A stretch of 64,000 bases of DNA from RPQJ01 sp963732415 (GTDB taxonomy: Bacteria > Pseudomonadota > Gammaproteobacteria > Steroidobacterales > Steroidobacteraceae), in NCBI GenBank assembly GCA_963732415.1, contig CAVSZK010000019.1:558001-622000 (forward strand). Reading direction: 5' to 3'. The position numbers and the translations under genes are program-made. Positions 35,707 through 44,573 of the stretch are shown here, in pieces (position 1 is the first letter of the stretch; each line of letters opens with the position of its first letter). Under the pieces are notes generated by a model. The model did not search any database, was not told where the DNA came from, and was given only the letters and a program-made list of their open reading frames with translations.

Positions 35707-36421
35707 GGCCGGGTGAATCCTTCAGCGCCGCCGCGTACCGATTGTCGTCGCGGATCACACGGGGCACCAGCGTCCGGGGTTCGATGCTGACCGGCTGGTA
35801 AACCACGCGGCCCTTCGACGGGTCATAGCGCACCTCGACGTTGCCGCTCAGCGGGAAGTCCTTGCGGAACGGGTGTCCCACGAAGCCGTAGTCGGTCAGG
35901 ATGCGGCGCAGGTCCGGATGCCCGCGGAAGACGATGCCGAACAGGTCAAACGCCTCTCGCTCGAACCAGTTCGCCGCCGACCAGACGTCGACGACCGTAT
36001 CGACCATCGGCGGCTCGCCGGGCTCGCACCAGGCTCGCAGCCGCAGGCGCCGGTTGTGTGCGACCGACAGCAGGTGATAGACGACTCCGAAACGCCTCGG
36101 CTCGCCATCCGCCTCGTCACCGGCCGCGACCGCAGGCGCCATGACGACCGTCTCGTCGGTCCGACCGCGACTGAAGCCGCTGGAGGTCGCGGACTCGGTG
36201 GTCCATTCAGCGACGCCGTACTGCAGATAGTCCACGCCGGCCACGTCGATCAACTGCTCAAAGCGGAACTCGGGATCGTCGCGCAGCGCCGTGCAGACCT
36301 CGAGCAGTGCCGCGCCCCGTACTTCAAACGTCAACTCACCGCAGCGCGACTCCACGCGCTCGACCTTCCCGGCGAATCGGGCCGCGACGGCATCTGCCAA
36401 CTGTTCAAGTGACTGGCTCAT
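35699..36421 (-). CDS. nuoC: NADH-quinone oxidoreductase subunit C
   Basis: 240 residues, the 30-kDa homologue, separate from nuoD. The signature is NWFEREAFDLFGIVFRGHPD followed by RRILTDYGFVGHPFRKDFP. It scaffolds the hydrophilic arm. An insert of about 20 residues before FGVVYHLLSV (EWTTESATSSGFSRGRTDE and beyond) makes it longer than typical. Confidence 0.96.
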   Translation of the reverse strand: MSQSLEQLADAVAARFAGKVERVESRCGELTFEVRGAALLEVCTALRDDPEFRFEQLIDVAGVDYLQYGVAEWTTESATSSGFSRGRTDETVVMAPAVAAGDEADGEPRRFGVVYHLLSVAHNRRLRLRAWCEPGEPPMVDTVVDVWSAANWFEREAFDLFGIVFRGHPDLRRILTDYGFVGHPFRKDFPLSGNVEVRYDPSKGRVVYQPVSIEPRTLVPRVIRDDNRYAAALKDSPGHG

Positions 36422-36427
36422 GCGGAT

Positions 36428-36910
36428 TCAGCGGGCAATGGTCTGCGTGCGGTGGATCTTCTTCTGCAGCTGTATGAGGCCATACAGCAGCGCCTCCGCG
36501 GTCGGCGGGCACCCAGGCACGTAGATGTCCACCGGCACGATCCGGTCGCAGCCGCGCACCACGGCATACGAATAGTGGTAGTAGCCGCCGCCATTCGCGC
36601 AGGAACCCATCGAGATCACCCACCGCGGCTCGGGCATCTGGTCGTAGACCTTGCGCAGTGCCGGAGCCATCTTGTTCACCAGTGTTCCCGCCACGATCAT
36701 CACGTCGGACTGGCGCGGACTCGGCCTGAACACGATGCCGAAGCGGTCGAGGTCGTAGCGGGCCGCACCCGCGTGCATCATCTCGACGGCACAGCAGGCA
36801 AGCCCGAAGGTCATCGGCCACATCGAACCGGTGCGGGCCCAGTTCATGACCGCATCAACGGTGGTGGTGACGAAGCCGCGCTCCGGCAGCTCGGAGGCTT
36901 CTAGTCCCAT
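36428..36910 (-). CDS. nuoB: NADH-quinone oxidoreductase subunit B
   Basis: 160 residues from the ATG at 36910, ten bases inside the end of nuoA. It binds the last cluster, N2: tandem cysteines in FGLACCAVEMMH, plus MGSCANGGG and YVPGCPPTAEAL. It passes electrons to quinone at the NuoB-NuoD interface. The longer upstream frame is a shadow of nuoA. Confidence 0.97.
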   Translation of the reverse strand: MGLEASELPERGFVTTTVDAVMNWARTGSMWPMTFGLACCAVEMMHAGAARYDLDRFGIVFRPSPRQSDVMIVAGTLVNKMAPALRKVYDQMPEPRWVISMGSCANGGGYYHYSYAVVRGCDRIVPVDIYVPGCPPTAEALLYGLIQLQKKIHRTQTIAR

Positions 36911-37257
36911 TCGAGGGCTCCCTTCTTCCACTCGTAGACGAAGCCCACCACGAGCACCAGCAGGAACACGCCCATCGCCGCGAGCCCGATTACGCCGATC
37001 GAATCGAGCGCGACGGCCCACGGAAACAGGAACGCGATCTCCAGGTCGAAGACGATGAACAGGATGGCGACGAGGTAGTAGCGCACGTCGAATTTCATGC
37101 GCGAGTCCTCGAAGGCCTCGAAGCCGCACTCGTAGGGTGAGAGCTTCTGCGGGTCCGGACGACGCGGACCGAAGACAAAGCCGAGCGCGAGCAGCAGCAC
37201 GCCGAGGCCGCCCGCAACCACGAGAAAAATCAGGATTGGCAGGTATTCTGCAGGCAT
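36901..37257 (-). CDS. nuoA: NADH-quinone oxidoreductase subunit A
   Basis: 118 residues, three membrane helices, the ND3 homologue and first gene of the operon. The loop SPYECGFEAFEDSRMKFDVR carries the conserved Cys of the active/deactive switch. It has a 10-base overlap with nuoB. An extended -10 element lies about 40 bases upstream (37296-37301). Confidence 0.96.
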   Translation of the reverse strand: MPAEYLPILIFLVVAGGLGVLLLALGFVFGPRRPDPQKLSPYECGFEAFEDSRMKFDVRYYLVAILFIVFDLEIAFLFPWAVALDSIGVIGLAAMGVFLLVLVVGFVYEWKKGALEWD

Positions 37258-37295
37258 CGCGTGGCGGCTCCGGGCTGAGACCCGACGAGCCGTGA

Positions 37296-37301
37296 ATTTT
37301 A
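37296..37301 (-). promoter_or_regulatory. Possible extended -10 promoter of the nuo operon
   Basis: On the minus strand TGCTAAAAT occurs, a TGn extended -10 with the hexamer TAAAAT. No good -35 lies 16-18 bases upstream. It lies between the terminator at 37342 and nuoA, the right place for the operon promoter. Confidence 0.4.
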
Positions 37302-37341
37302 GCAGGGTCGAGCAAGCCGCCGTAAGCTCAGCGAAACGAAA

Positions 37342-37365
37342 AAGGCGAGCCGCGGGGCTCGCCTT
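37342..37365 (-). terminator. Terminator after tRNA-Leu
   Basis: A 10-bp perfect stem (AAGGCGAGCC / GGCTCGCCTT) with a 4-base loop. It separates the secG-tRNA-Leu transcript from the nuo operon; the minus-strand exit is TTTCGTTTCG. Confidence 0.8.
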
Positions 37366-37373
37366 CAGTCAGC

Positions 37374-37458
37374 TGGTGCGGATGGAGAGACTCGAACTCT
37401 CACGCCTTACGGCACTACCCCCTCAAGATAGCGTGTCTACCAATTCCACCACATCCGC
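37374..37458 (-). tRNA. tRNA-Leu (GAG)
   Basis: An 85-base class II tRNA with encoded CCA. Acceptor GCGGATG / CATCCGC; D arm with GGTGGAATTGGTAGACAC; anticodon stem CTATC / GGTAG around TTGAGGG (anticodon GAG); long variable arm TGCCGTAAGGCG; T arm AGAG TTCGAGT CTCT. Located 23 bases after secG. Confidence 0.96.
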
Positions 37459-37481
37459 AATCAATCGTTCGCTGGCTCCGA

Positions 37482-37910
37482 TCACTGCCCGACCGGCGCC
37501 TCGGCCGGCGCGGCAGGCGCACTTCCAGTCGTCGGGAAAACAGGCGCGTTCGTCGCAGGGGCGGCGGGCACGTCGGTCGCCGGCGCCTCGGGCGTCCCGG
37601 TGGCCAGGGCGCCATCGACAGGCTGGGTCTGCTCGGTCGCCACGCGGTCCATCACGCTGGTCGGCGCTGAACCGTGGCTGAAAAGGTACGAAAGACCAAG
37701 GCTGGACAGGAAAAACAGCGTTGCCAGCACCGCCGTCGTACGCGACAGGAAGGATCCGGAGCCACGCGCGCCGAAGACCGTACCCGACGCGCCTGCGCCG
37801 AAACCTGCGCCCGCATCCGCACCGCGCCCACGCTGCAACAACACCAGCGCGATAATCCCCAGCGCAAGAAGGACATGAACAACGACCGCCAGCGGCTGCA
37901 ACCAGCTCAT
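37482..37910 (-). CDS. secG: Preprotein translocase subunit SecG
   Basis: 142 residues. Two membrane helices: LAVVVHVLLALGIIALVLLQ, and TTAVLATLFFLSSLGLSYL after the family loop RGRGADAGAGFG and GSGSFLSRTT. It assists SecYE in protein export. The ATG at 37910 fits the family; an in-frame TTG two codons upstream is less likely. The C-terminal 60 residues are an Ala/Pro/Thr tail, longer than in E. coli (110 residues). It lies 17 bases after tpiA. Confidence 0.94.
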   Translation of the reverse strand: MSWLQPLAVVVHVLLALGIIALVLLQRGRGADAGAGFGAGASGTVFGARGSGSFLSRTTAVLATLFFLSSLGLSYLFSHGSAPTSVMDRVATEQTQPVDGALATGTPEAPATDVPAAPATNAPVFPTTGSAPAAPAEAPVGQ

Positions 37911-37927
37911 ATTCAATTTCTCCGAAA

Positions 37928-38680
37928 TCAGTCGGCGGCTGCGCAGATCCGCGCGAACTCGTCAGCCTTGAGCGACGCCCCGCCGACCAGGCCACCGTCG
38001 ATGTCAGGCATTGCAAAGAGTTCCTGCGCGTTCGACGCCTTGACGCTGCCGCCGTACAGGATCCTTACAGATCCGCCGATTGTAGCATCCAGCGCGGCCA
38101 CCCTGGCGCGGATCATTGCATGCACGTCCTGCGCCTGCTCCGGGGAGGCCGTGCGCCCGGTGCCGATGGCCCAGACAGGCTCATATGCAATGACCGCGCT
38201 CGCGAGCGCGACGGCCCCGCTTACGGCGAGGACCGCGTCGAGCTGCCGGGCCACGACCTCGGCCGTACGCTCGCCCTCCCGCTCCTCCAGCGTCTCGCCG
38301 ACGCACAGCACCGGCACCAGGCCCTGGGACTGTGCGGATACGAATTTCCGGGCGACCAGCGCGTCGTCCTCACCGTACAACTGGCGGCGCTCCGAGTGCC
38401 CGACCAGCACGTAACGGCAGCCGACGTCCTTCAGCATTGCAGCTGATACCTCGCCCGTGAACGCCCCCTGAGGCTCGTCACATAAGGACTGCCCTCCCAG
38501 CGCGACGTCGCTGTCAGTGAGCAGACGGCCCACGTCAGGCAGGTAGACGAAGGGGGGGCACAGCAACACTTCGGTGCCGGATTCGGGCTGGAGCTGGTCA
38601 AGCAGCGAACGGACCAGCGTCGCGTTCTCGGTCCTGGAACCGTGCATTTTCCAGTTACCGGCGACTAGAGGCTGACGCAT
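37928..38680 (-). CDS. tpiA: Triosephosphate isomerase
   Basis: 250 residues, the standard length. Converts dihydroxyacetone phosphate and glyceraldehyde 3-phosphate. Catalytic residues: Lys in VAGNWKMHG, His in LVGHSERRQ and Glu in AYEPVWAIGTGRTASP; phosphate loop ILYGGSVKASN. The ATG at 38680 is chosen because MRQPLVAGNWKMHG is the normal N-terminus. Confidence 0.97.
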   Translation of the reverse strand: MRQPLVAGNWKMHGSRTENATLVRSLLDQLQPESGTEVLLCPPFVYLPDVGRLLTDSDVALGGQSLCDEPQGAFTGEVSAAMLKDVGCRYVLVGHSERRQLYGEDDALVARKFVSAQSQGLVPVLCVGETLEEREGERTAEVVARQLDAVLAVSGAVALASAVIAYEPVWAIGTGRTASPEQAQDVHAMIRARVAALDATIGGSVRILYGGSVKASNAQELFAMPDIDGGLVGGASLKADEFARICAAAD

Positions 38681-38790
38681 CGCACATTCCACCCTGTGTT
38701 CATCCCGGACCCGCCCACTGCAGCGGCCGGCCACGAAAGGCGCGCGATCTTAGCGGCGGGTCCGCTGGAAAGCAATTCGACCGGGCCATT

Positions 38791-40122
38791 TCAGACAGCC
38801 TGTCGCACGACCTCGGCAAGTTCGTTGGCATGCCGGGTGACCACGTCCTCGTCCCTGCCTTCGACCATGACGCGAATCAGCGGCTCGGTCCCGGACGCCC
38901 GCAGCACCACGCGGCCTGTGCTGCCCAGGGCCGCCTCGACGCGGCGCACCGCGGCCTGGATCGGCTGCGATTGCTGGGGATCGACTCGCTGGTCGACGCG
39001 GACATTGACCATGACCTGGGGGAAACGGGCCATCCCGGCGGCGAGCTCCGCCAGCGGGCGACCCGAGTATTTCATTGCCGCAAGCACCTGCAGCCCACTG
39101 ACCAGGCCATCACCGGTGGTGGTGCGATCGAGGCACAGCAGGTGGCCCGACGTCTCGCCGCCCAGTACACCGCCGCGTTCCTTCAGCATCGCGAGAACGT
39201 AGCGATCACCGACCTTTGCGCGCAGGAACTCGACTCCCTCCTGCTGCAGCGCGATCTCGAGACCGAGGTTGCTCATGACGGTGCCGACCACGGGACCGGC
39301 GAGTTCGCCCCTCGACCGCCGGTCGCGGGCGATTACATATAGAAGCTGGTCACCGTCGACCAGCCGTCCGAGGTGGTCGACCATGACCAGGCGATCGCCG
39401 TCGCCATCGAGCCCGATGCCGACATCGGCCCCGACGCCTGCGACGGTAAGCTGCAGCAGCTCAGGCGACGTGGAACCGCACCCCACGTTGATGTTGCGGC
39501 CATTTGGCGAGCAGCCAATCGGGATGATCTCCGCGCCGAGATCGGCGAGAACGCGGGGCGCCACCTTGTAGGCCGCGCCGTTGGCGCAGTCGATGACCAC
39601 CTTGAGTCCCGCCAGGTCCATTCCCGCCGGCAGCGTGGACCTGCAGAAATCCTGGTATACGACCCGCGACCGGTCGACACGCGCGGCCTTGCCGAGCGCC
39701 GTGGATTCGAGCGTGCGCAGCGGACCGTCGAGATATGACTCGATGCTCTCCTCGAGTTCATCGGACAGCTTGCTGCCCGACGCGTCGAAGAACTTGATGC
39801 CGTTGTCCTCGTAGAGGTTGTGCGAGGCCGAAATGACGACACCGAAGCTGCACTTGAAGCGATGCGTGAGGTAGGCAATGGCCGGCGTCGGCAGCGGCCC
39901 GATCAGGTTGACGTTGACGCCCGACGCGACGAACCCTGCCTCGAGCGCAGCCTCGAACATGTAACCGGACAGCCGCGTGTCCTTGCCGATGAGCGCAGTC
40001 CCGCCACCGGGCGCAAGCACGCGCGCGGCAGCGCTCGCGAGGTGCAGCGCGAATTCCACCGTCATCGGGTCCTCGCCGACGCGGCCACGTACGCCATCGG
40101 TGCCGAAGTACTTTCTGCCCAT
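38791..40122 (-). CDS. glmM: Phosphoglucosamine mutase
   Basis: 443 residues. Converts glucosamine 6-phosphate to glucosamine 1-phosphate for peptidoglycan and LPS. The N-terminus MGRKYFGTDGVRGRVG, the active-site serine in VISASHNLYEDNGIKFF, the metal loop GLDGDGDRL and the phosphate-binding RASGTEPLIRVMVEG are all intact. A GTG two codons earlier (40128) overlaps the folP stop as GTGA with a close AGGAG, so either start may be used. Confidence 0.96.
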   Translation of the reverse strand: MGRKYFGTDGVRGRVGEDPMTVEFALHLASAAARVLAPGGGTALIGKDTRLSGYMFEAALEAGFVASGVNVNLIGPLPTPAIAYLTHRFKCSFGVVISASHNLYEDNGIKFFDASGSKLSDELEESIESYLDGPLRTLESTALGKAARVDRSRVVYQDFCRSTLPAGMDLAGLKVVIDCANGAAYKVAPRVLADLGAEIIPIGCSPNGRNINVGCGSTSPELLQLTVAGVGADVGIGLDGDGDRLVMVDHLGRLVDGDQLLYVIARDRRSRGELAGPVVGTVMSNLGLEIALQQEGVEFLRAKVGDRYVLAMLKERGGVLGGETSGHLLCLDRTTTGDGLVSGLQVLAAMKYSGRPLAELAAGMARFPQVMVNVRVDQRVDPQQSQPIQAAVRRVEAALGSTGRVVLRASGTEPLIRVMVEGRDEDVVTRHANELAEVVRQAV

Positions 40123-40124
40123 TG

Positions 40125-40967
40125 TCACGCGTCTCCTGTTGCCGCACGCCGGAGCGCGCTACCGATCTTCACCGCGTCGAGCGTCGCCGACACGTCGTGC
40201 GCCCGGACGATCGCCGCACCGCCCGCCGCCGCGAGTGCCGCGAATGCGATGCTTCCGGCATGTCGCTCGCCCGGTGCGCGGCCCGTGATGATACCGACCA
40301 GGGACTTGCGCGACACGGCGACCAGTACCGGACGGCCTTCTACCCCGACCTCCCCGAGCCTCGCCAGCAGCGCGAGATTGTGGTCCACGGTCTTGCCGAA
40401 CCCGATTCCCGGATCTACGCAGATCCTGTCGCGCGCGATTCCCGCGGCCTCGCAGGCCGCAACCCGGGACGCCAGGAACCGGCGCACTTCCGCCAGCACG
40501 TCTGTGTAGACCGGTCGCTGCTGCATCGTTGCCGGCTCACCCTGCATGTGCATCAGGCACACTGCAGCGCCACTCCCGGCGACCGCCGCGAGCGCACCGT
40601 GTACCCCGAGCGCGCGGACGTCGTTGACCATGGAAGCGCCCGCTGCAACCGCCGCGCGAATCACCTCGGGCTTGCTGGTATCGACTGAGATCGCCGCGCC
40701 GATCCTGCCGACGAGCCGCTCGATCACCGGGACGACGCGGCGGATTTCCTCGTCCGCGCTGACCGGCGCCGCACCGGGACGCGTGGATTCACCGCCGACA
40801 TCGACGATTGCCGCGCCCTCCGCCGCGATCCGCTCGCCCTGCTCTACCGCCGCGTCGACACTGAAAAACCGGCCACCGTCGGAGAACGAGTCCGGGGTGA
40901 CGTTAAGTACGCCCATGACGAGCGTCTCGGCGAGGTCGAGGGTCCTGTCGCGAAGGACGAGTTTCAT
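40125..40967 (-). CDS. folP: Dihydropteroate synthase
   Basis: 280 residues from the ATG at 40967. Joins p-aminobenzoate to dihydropterin pyrophosphate in folate synthesis, the target of sulfonamides. Motifs: VMGVLNVTPDSFSDGGRF, DVGGESTRPGA, SVDTSKPEVI, DPGIGFGKTVDHN and VAVSRKSLVG. The usual ftsH-folP-glmM order is kept. Confidence 0.96.
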   Translation of the reverse strand: MKLVLRDRTLDLAETLVMGVLNVTPDSFSDGGRFFSVDAAVEQGERIAAEGAAIVDVGGESTRPGAAPVSADEEIRRVVPVIERLVGRIGAAISVDTSKPEVIRAAVAAGASMVNDVRALGVHGALAAVAGSGAAVCLMHMQGEPATMQQRPVYTDVLAEVRRFLASRVAACEAAGIARDRICVDPGIGFGKTVDHNLALLARLGEVGVEGRPVLVAVSRKSLVGIITGRAPGERHAGSIAFAALAAAGGAAIVRAHDVSATLDAVKIGSALRRAATGDA

Positions 40968-40993
40968 CGGGGATTCCGGCGCCGCAAACGAAA

Positions 40994-41013
40994 CGCCCGG
41001 CACGGGCCGGGCG
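40994..41013 (-). terminator. Terminator between ftsH and folP
   Basis: Stem CGCCCGG / CCGGGCG, six-base loop, followed on the minus strand by CGTTTCGTTTG. It may attenuate read-through from ftsH into folP. Confidence 0.6.
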
Positions 41014-41024
41014 CTGTTGTTGCA

Positions 41025-42941
41025 TCAGTGCTGGGGAGCGGGCCGACCGGTCGGCGCCTCGCCGTCTTGCCGCTCACGCGTCTTCGACTCAGGCTTCGGC
41101 GTATCGCGATCCTCCCACCCGTCGGGTGGCTCCGGCTGGTGGCCATTCATGATGTCGCGGATCTGTGATTCATCAATGGTCTCGTACTTGATCAGCGCGT
41201 CGGCCATGCAGTGCAGCTTGTCCAACTCGCGCTCCAGGATCTCGCGCGCCCGTCGATAATTGCTGTCGATCACGCGGCGCACTTCCTCGTCGATAGCGTG
41301 CGCCGTGACGTCGGACACCTGCTTGTGCTGCGTGACCGACCTGCCGAGGAACACCTCGGCGTCCTCCTCGGTGTAGGTAAGCGGCCCGAGGCGATCCGAC
41401 AGGCCCCACTTGGTGACCATGTTGCGGGCGATCTCGGTCGCCCGCTCGATGTCGTTCGATGCGCCGGTGGTCACCGAGTCGCCGCCGAAAATCGTTTCCT
41501 CGGCAACCCGCCCGCCGAACAGTGTCGCGATGCGACTCTCGAGCTGGCGCTTGGTGGTGCTGTAGCGGTCTCCCTCCGGCAGGAACATCGTCACCCCGAG
41601 CGCGCGGCCGCGCGGGATGATGGTCACCTTGTAGACCGGATCGTGGTCCGGGACGCTGAGGCCGACGATTGCGTGGCCGGCTTCGTGATAGGCGGTCAGC
41701 TTCTTCTCGTTTTCGTCCATCACCATGGAACGCCGCTCCGCGCCCATCATGATCTTGTCCTTGGCTCGGTCGAACTCGTCCATGGACACCACACGCCGGT
41801 TGGCGCGGGCCGCGAACAGCGCCGCCTCGTTGACGAGGTTGGCCAGGTCCGCGCCGGAGAATCCCGGGGTACCGCGGGCAATGACCATGGGCTTCACGTC
41901 CTCGGCCAGCGGCAGCTTCCGCATGTGCACCTTGAGGATCTGCTCGCGGCCGCGCACGTCGGGAAGAGGCACCACGACCTGGCGGTCGAAGCGGCCCGGG
42001 CGCAGCAGCGCGGGATCGAGCACGTCGGGGCGGTTGGTGGCGGCGATGACGATCACGCCTTCGTTGCCCTCGAAGCCATCCATCTCGACCAGCAACTGGT
42101 TCAGCGTCTGCTCGCGCTCGTCGTGGCCGCCGCCGAGCCCGGCCCCGCGGTGGCGTCCGACGGCGTCGATTTCATCGATGAAGATGATGCAGGGCGCGTG
42201 CTTCTTCGCCTGCTCGAACATGTCCCGCACACGCGAGGCACCGACGCCGACGAACATCTCGACGAAATCCGATCCGGAGATCGTGAAGAACGGCACCTTG
42301 GCTTCGCCGGCGATTGCCTTGGCAAGCAGGGTCTTGCCGGTGCCTGGCGAGCCGACCATCAGCACGCCACGCGGAATCTTGCCGCCGAGTTTCTGGAACT
42401 TGGCCGGGTCCTTCAGGAAGTCGACGATCTCGCTGACTTCTTCCTTCGCTTCCTCGACGCCGGCAACGTCGGCGAAAGTGACCGTGACCTGGTCCTCGTT
42501 CAGCAGCCTTGCCCGGCTCTTGCCGAAGGACATGGCACCGCGCCCGCCGGCGCCGCCCTGCATCTGGCGCATGAAATACACCCAGACGCCGATCAGCAGC
42601 AGGATCGGGAACGACGATACGAACAGTTGCATCAGGAACGACTGGCGCTCCGGCGGAGCGGCGCTGAACGTGACACCGTTCTGCTGCAGCGTGCCGATCA
42701 GCGCCGAGTTGTCCGTCTCGGGGTTATAGACGACGAACTGCTCGCCACCCGAGCGCACGCCGCTGATGCGGTCGCCGCTGAAGGTCACCTGCGTGACCGT
42801 ACCGTCCTTCACGTGCGTGAGGAAGGTCGAGTACGGCATCTCGTGCACCGCGCTGGTGCGCGAACTGAAATTGCTGACCACCGTCGCGAGTACGACTGCG
42901 ATCACGATCCACAGGACGACATTTTTTGCCAGATCGTTCAA
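41025..42941 (-). CDS. ftsH: ATP-dependent zinc metalloprotease FtsH
   Basis: 638 residues. Two N-terminal membrane helices (VVLWIVIAVVLATVVSNF and SFPILLLIGVWVYFM) enclose a periplasmic domain. The AAA module has Walker A GSPGTGKTLLAKA (one residue off the common GPPGTGKT), Walker B CIIFIDEIDAVGRHRG and the second region of homology with RPDVLDPALLRPGRFDRQV. The protease domain has TAYHEAGHAIVG for zinc. It degrades membrane proteins, sigma-32 and LpxC in other species. The Pro/Glu-rich tail is variable. Confidence 0.97.
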   Translation of the reverse strand: MNDLAKNVVLWIVIAVVLATVVSNFSSRTSAVHEMPYSTFLTHVKDGTVTQVTFSGDRISGVRSGGEQFVVYNPETDNSALIGTLQQNGVTFSAAPPERQSFLMQLFVSSFPILLLIGVWVYFMRQMQGGAGGRGAMSFGKSRARLLNEDQVTVTFADVAGVEEAKEEVSEIVDFLKDPAKFQKLGGKIPRGVLMVGSPGTGKTLLAKAIAGEAKVPFFTISGSDFVEMFVGVGASRVRDMFEQAKKHAPCIIFIDEIDAVGRHRGAGLGGGHDEREQTLNQLLVEMDGFEGNEGVIVIAATNRPDVLDPALLRPGRFDRQVVVPLPDVRGREQILKVHMRKLPLAEDVKPMVIARGTPGFSGADLANLVNEAALFAARANRRVVSMDEFDRAKDKIMMGAERRSMVMDENEKKLTAYHEAGHAIVGLSVPDHDPVYKVTIIPRGRALGVTMFLPEGDRYSTTKRQLESRIATLFGGRVAEETIFGGDSVTTGASNDIERATEIARNMVTKWGLSDRLGPLTYTEEDAEVFLGRSVTQHKQVSDVTAHAIDEEVRRVIDSNYRRAREILERELDKLHCMADALIKYETIDESQIRDIMNGHQPEPPDGWEDRDTPKPESKTRERQDGEAPTGRPAPQH

Positions 42942-42966
42942 AACTTTGACCTCGGATCGTCACCGC

Positions 42967-42983
42967 CCCGGGCGTCGCCCGGG
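42967..42983. terminator. GC hairpin between rlmE and ftsH
   Basis: Inverted repeat CCCGGGCG T CGCCCGGG in the short spacer. A strong stem without a clear T-run; more likely an mRNA processing or attenuation structure than a full terminator. Confidence 0.4.
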
Positions 42984-43006
42984 CGAGCGCGGAAACGAAA
43001 ATGACA

Positions 43007-43633
43007 CTACACGAATCGGTACCCGCGTGCCAGAACGTAGACCTCGGCGCTGCGGGCTCTCGACGCCTTGGGCTTGCGCATCTTCACCGAATCGAACTCC
43101 CGCCGGAGACGCGCGACCAGCGGCTGCAGATCCCGGCCCTGGAAGACCTTGATCAGCAGGTCACCGCCGGGGCGCAGTTCGCGGGCCGCGAAATCGACCG
43201 CCAGTTCGACCAGATACATGCAACGGTCGTGGTCCACCTCCGCGATTCCCATCATGTTGGGGGCCATGTCTGACATAACAAGGTCGACTTTCGCGCCGCC
43301 GAGCATGGTCGTAAGCGTTGCCAGCACCGATTCATCGGTGAAATCACCCTGGATGAATTCGACGCCAGGAAGCGCCGGCATCTCGAGAATATCGAGCGCA
43401 ATCACCCGGCACTTGCCAGCCAGGGTACGGACCGCGAACTGGCTCCAGCCACCGGGCGCCGCACCCAGGTCGACCACGGTCATTCCGGGGCGGAGCAATC
43501 GGTCGGTACGCTGGATTTCCTCGAGCTTGAATACGGCCCTCGAGCGCCAGCCCTCCTCGTGCGCTCGCTTCACGTAGGGATCAGCGGCGTGCTCGGCCAG
43601 CCAGCGGGCGGAACTCTTGCTGCGCTTGGTCAT
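43007..43633 (-). CDS. rlmE: 23S rRNA 2'-O-methyltransferase RlmE (FtsJ)
   Basis: 208 residues. Methylates U2552 in the ribosomal A loop using SAM. The SAM site is VVDLGAAPGGWSQFAV; the catalytic K-D-K-E set is visible as SRAVFKLEEI, VMSDMAPNMMG, LLIKVFQGRD and the late ARSAEVYVLARG. It lies upstream of ftsH, the typical order, and is divergent from yhbY. Confidence 0.96.
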   Translation of the reverse strand: MTKRSKSSARWLAEHAADPYVKRAHEEGWRSRAVFKLEEIQRTDRLLRPGMTVVDLGAAPGGWSQFAVRTLAGKCRVIALDILEMPALPGVEFIQGDFTDESVLATLTTMLGGAKVDLVMSDMAPNMMGIAEVDHDRCMYLVELAVDFAARELRPGGDLLIKVFQGRDLQPLVARLRREFDSVKMRKPKASRARSAEVYVLARGYRFV

Positions 43634-43681
43634 TCGCTGGGCAACTGGAACGGATGGGCGATCAATGGTTGTCGGCTGGCG

Positions 43682-43709
43682 AGGATAACGGATCAGGATC
43701 CGTTATCCT
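43682..43709. repeat. Perfect inverted repeat between rlmE and yhbY
   Basis: AGGATAACGGATC, a 2-base centre, then GATCCGTTATCCT: a 28-base palindrome in the 110-base divergent spacer. It could be a repressor operator, or a hairpin in either 5' leader. It begins about 50 bases upstream of the rlmE start and 35 bases upstream of yhbY. Confidence 0.7.
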
Positions 43710-43743
43710 TCTGTTGTCACCAACTGTTACAGATCCGCTCCCA

Positions 43744-44040
43744 ATGCCGCTTTCCGAACCGCAGCGCAAATACCTCCGTCGCCTCGGCCACGATCGCAAC
43801 CCGATCGTGCTGGTGGGACAGGGCGGAATCGGTCCCAATCTCATCGCCGAACTCGATCGGGCGCTGAACGACCACGAACTCGTAAAAGTGCGGGCGCGGG
43901 TTGGCGACCGGGGCGCGCGTGACGCAATCCTGGCCGAACTCGAGCGAGAGACCCGCTCCGAACTGGTGCAACGGATTGGCCACGTCGCACTCTACTATCG
44001 GCGTAATCCGGACAAGCCCGGCATGCTGTTGCCGGACTGA
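43744..44040 (+). CDS. yhbY: CRS1-YhbY RNA-binding protein
   Basis: 98 residues, the length of E. coli YhbY. The KH-like fold begins LSEPQRKYLRRLGHDRNPIV, then the conserved GQGGIGPNLIAELDRALNDH, ELVKVRA and LVQRIGHVALYYRRN. It associates with the pre-50S ribosome. The ATG at 43744 matches the family N-terminus. It is the only plus-strand gene in a long minus-strand block. Confidence 0.95.
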   Translation: MPLSEPQRKYLRRLGHDRNPIVLVGQGGIGPNLIAELDRALNDHELVKVRARVGDRGARDAILAELERETRSELVQRIGHVALYYRRNPDKPGMLLPD

Positions 44041-44096
44041 CCGCTGGCCCGGCAAATCCCGCCGGAGCCACACGGCCCCAGCCGTCACGCGGGCGC

Positions 44097-44573
44097 TCAG
44101 GAATAGCGGACCGTCACGATTTCGAGCGCGCGGGAGCCGCCAGGCACCACCACGTCCACCAGGTCACCCTCGCTCTTGCCGACCAGGGCGCGAGCGATTG
44201 GCGAGGTGATCGAGATCAAGCCCAGGCGCACGTCGGCTTCGAGTTCGCCGACGATCTGGAACACGACTTCCGAGCCGTCGTCCTGGTCCTCGAGGTTAAC
44301 CGTGGCCCCGAACACCACCCTGCCGCCCTGGGGCAGACGCGACACGTCGATGATCTCGCAGTGTGACAACTCGTGGTCGAGCAGCTTGATGCGGCCCTCG
44401 ATGAAACTCTGCTGCTCGCGCGCGGCGTGATACTCGGCGTTCTCGCTCAGGTCGCCGTGGGCGCGAGCCTCGGCAATCGCCTGGATGACGCGCGGCCGGT
44501 CCTCGGTCTTCAGGCGTCGAAGCTCGAGCCTGAGCCGTTCTGCTCCCTTAAGAGTCAATGGCTTACGAGTCAT
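44097..44573 (-). CDS. greA: Transcript cleavage factor GreA
   Basis: 158 residues. An N-terminal coiled coil (ERLRLELRRLKTEDRPRVIQ) carries acidic tip residues (ENAEY); the C-terminal FKBP-like domain has RVVFGATVNLEDQDDGSE and SPIARALVGKSEGDLVDV. It rescues backtracked RNA polymerase. The start overlaps the carB stop (ATGA), so it is coupled to carB. Confidence 0.96.
   Translation of the reverse strand: MTRKPLTLKGAERLRLELRRLKTEDRPRVIQAIAEARAHGDLSENAEYHAAREQQSFIEGRIKLLDHELSHCEIIDVSRLPQGGRVVFGATVNLEDQDDGSEVVFQIVGELEADVRLGLISITSPIARALVGKSEGDLVDVVVPGGSRALEIVTVRYS

Noticed and set aside
41211..43004. Plus-strand open frame of 597 codons opposite ftsH
   Set aside because: A mirror of ftsH codon bias; no start signal and no recognisable domain.
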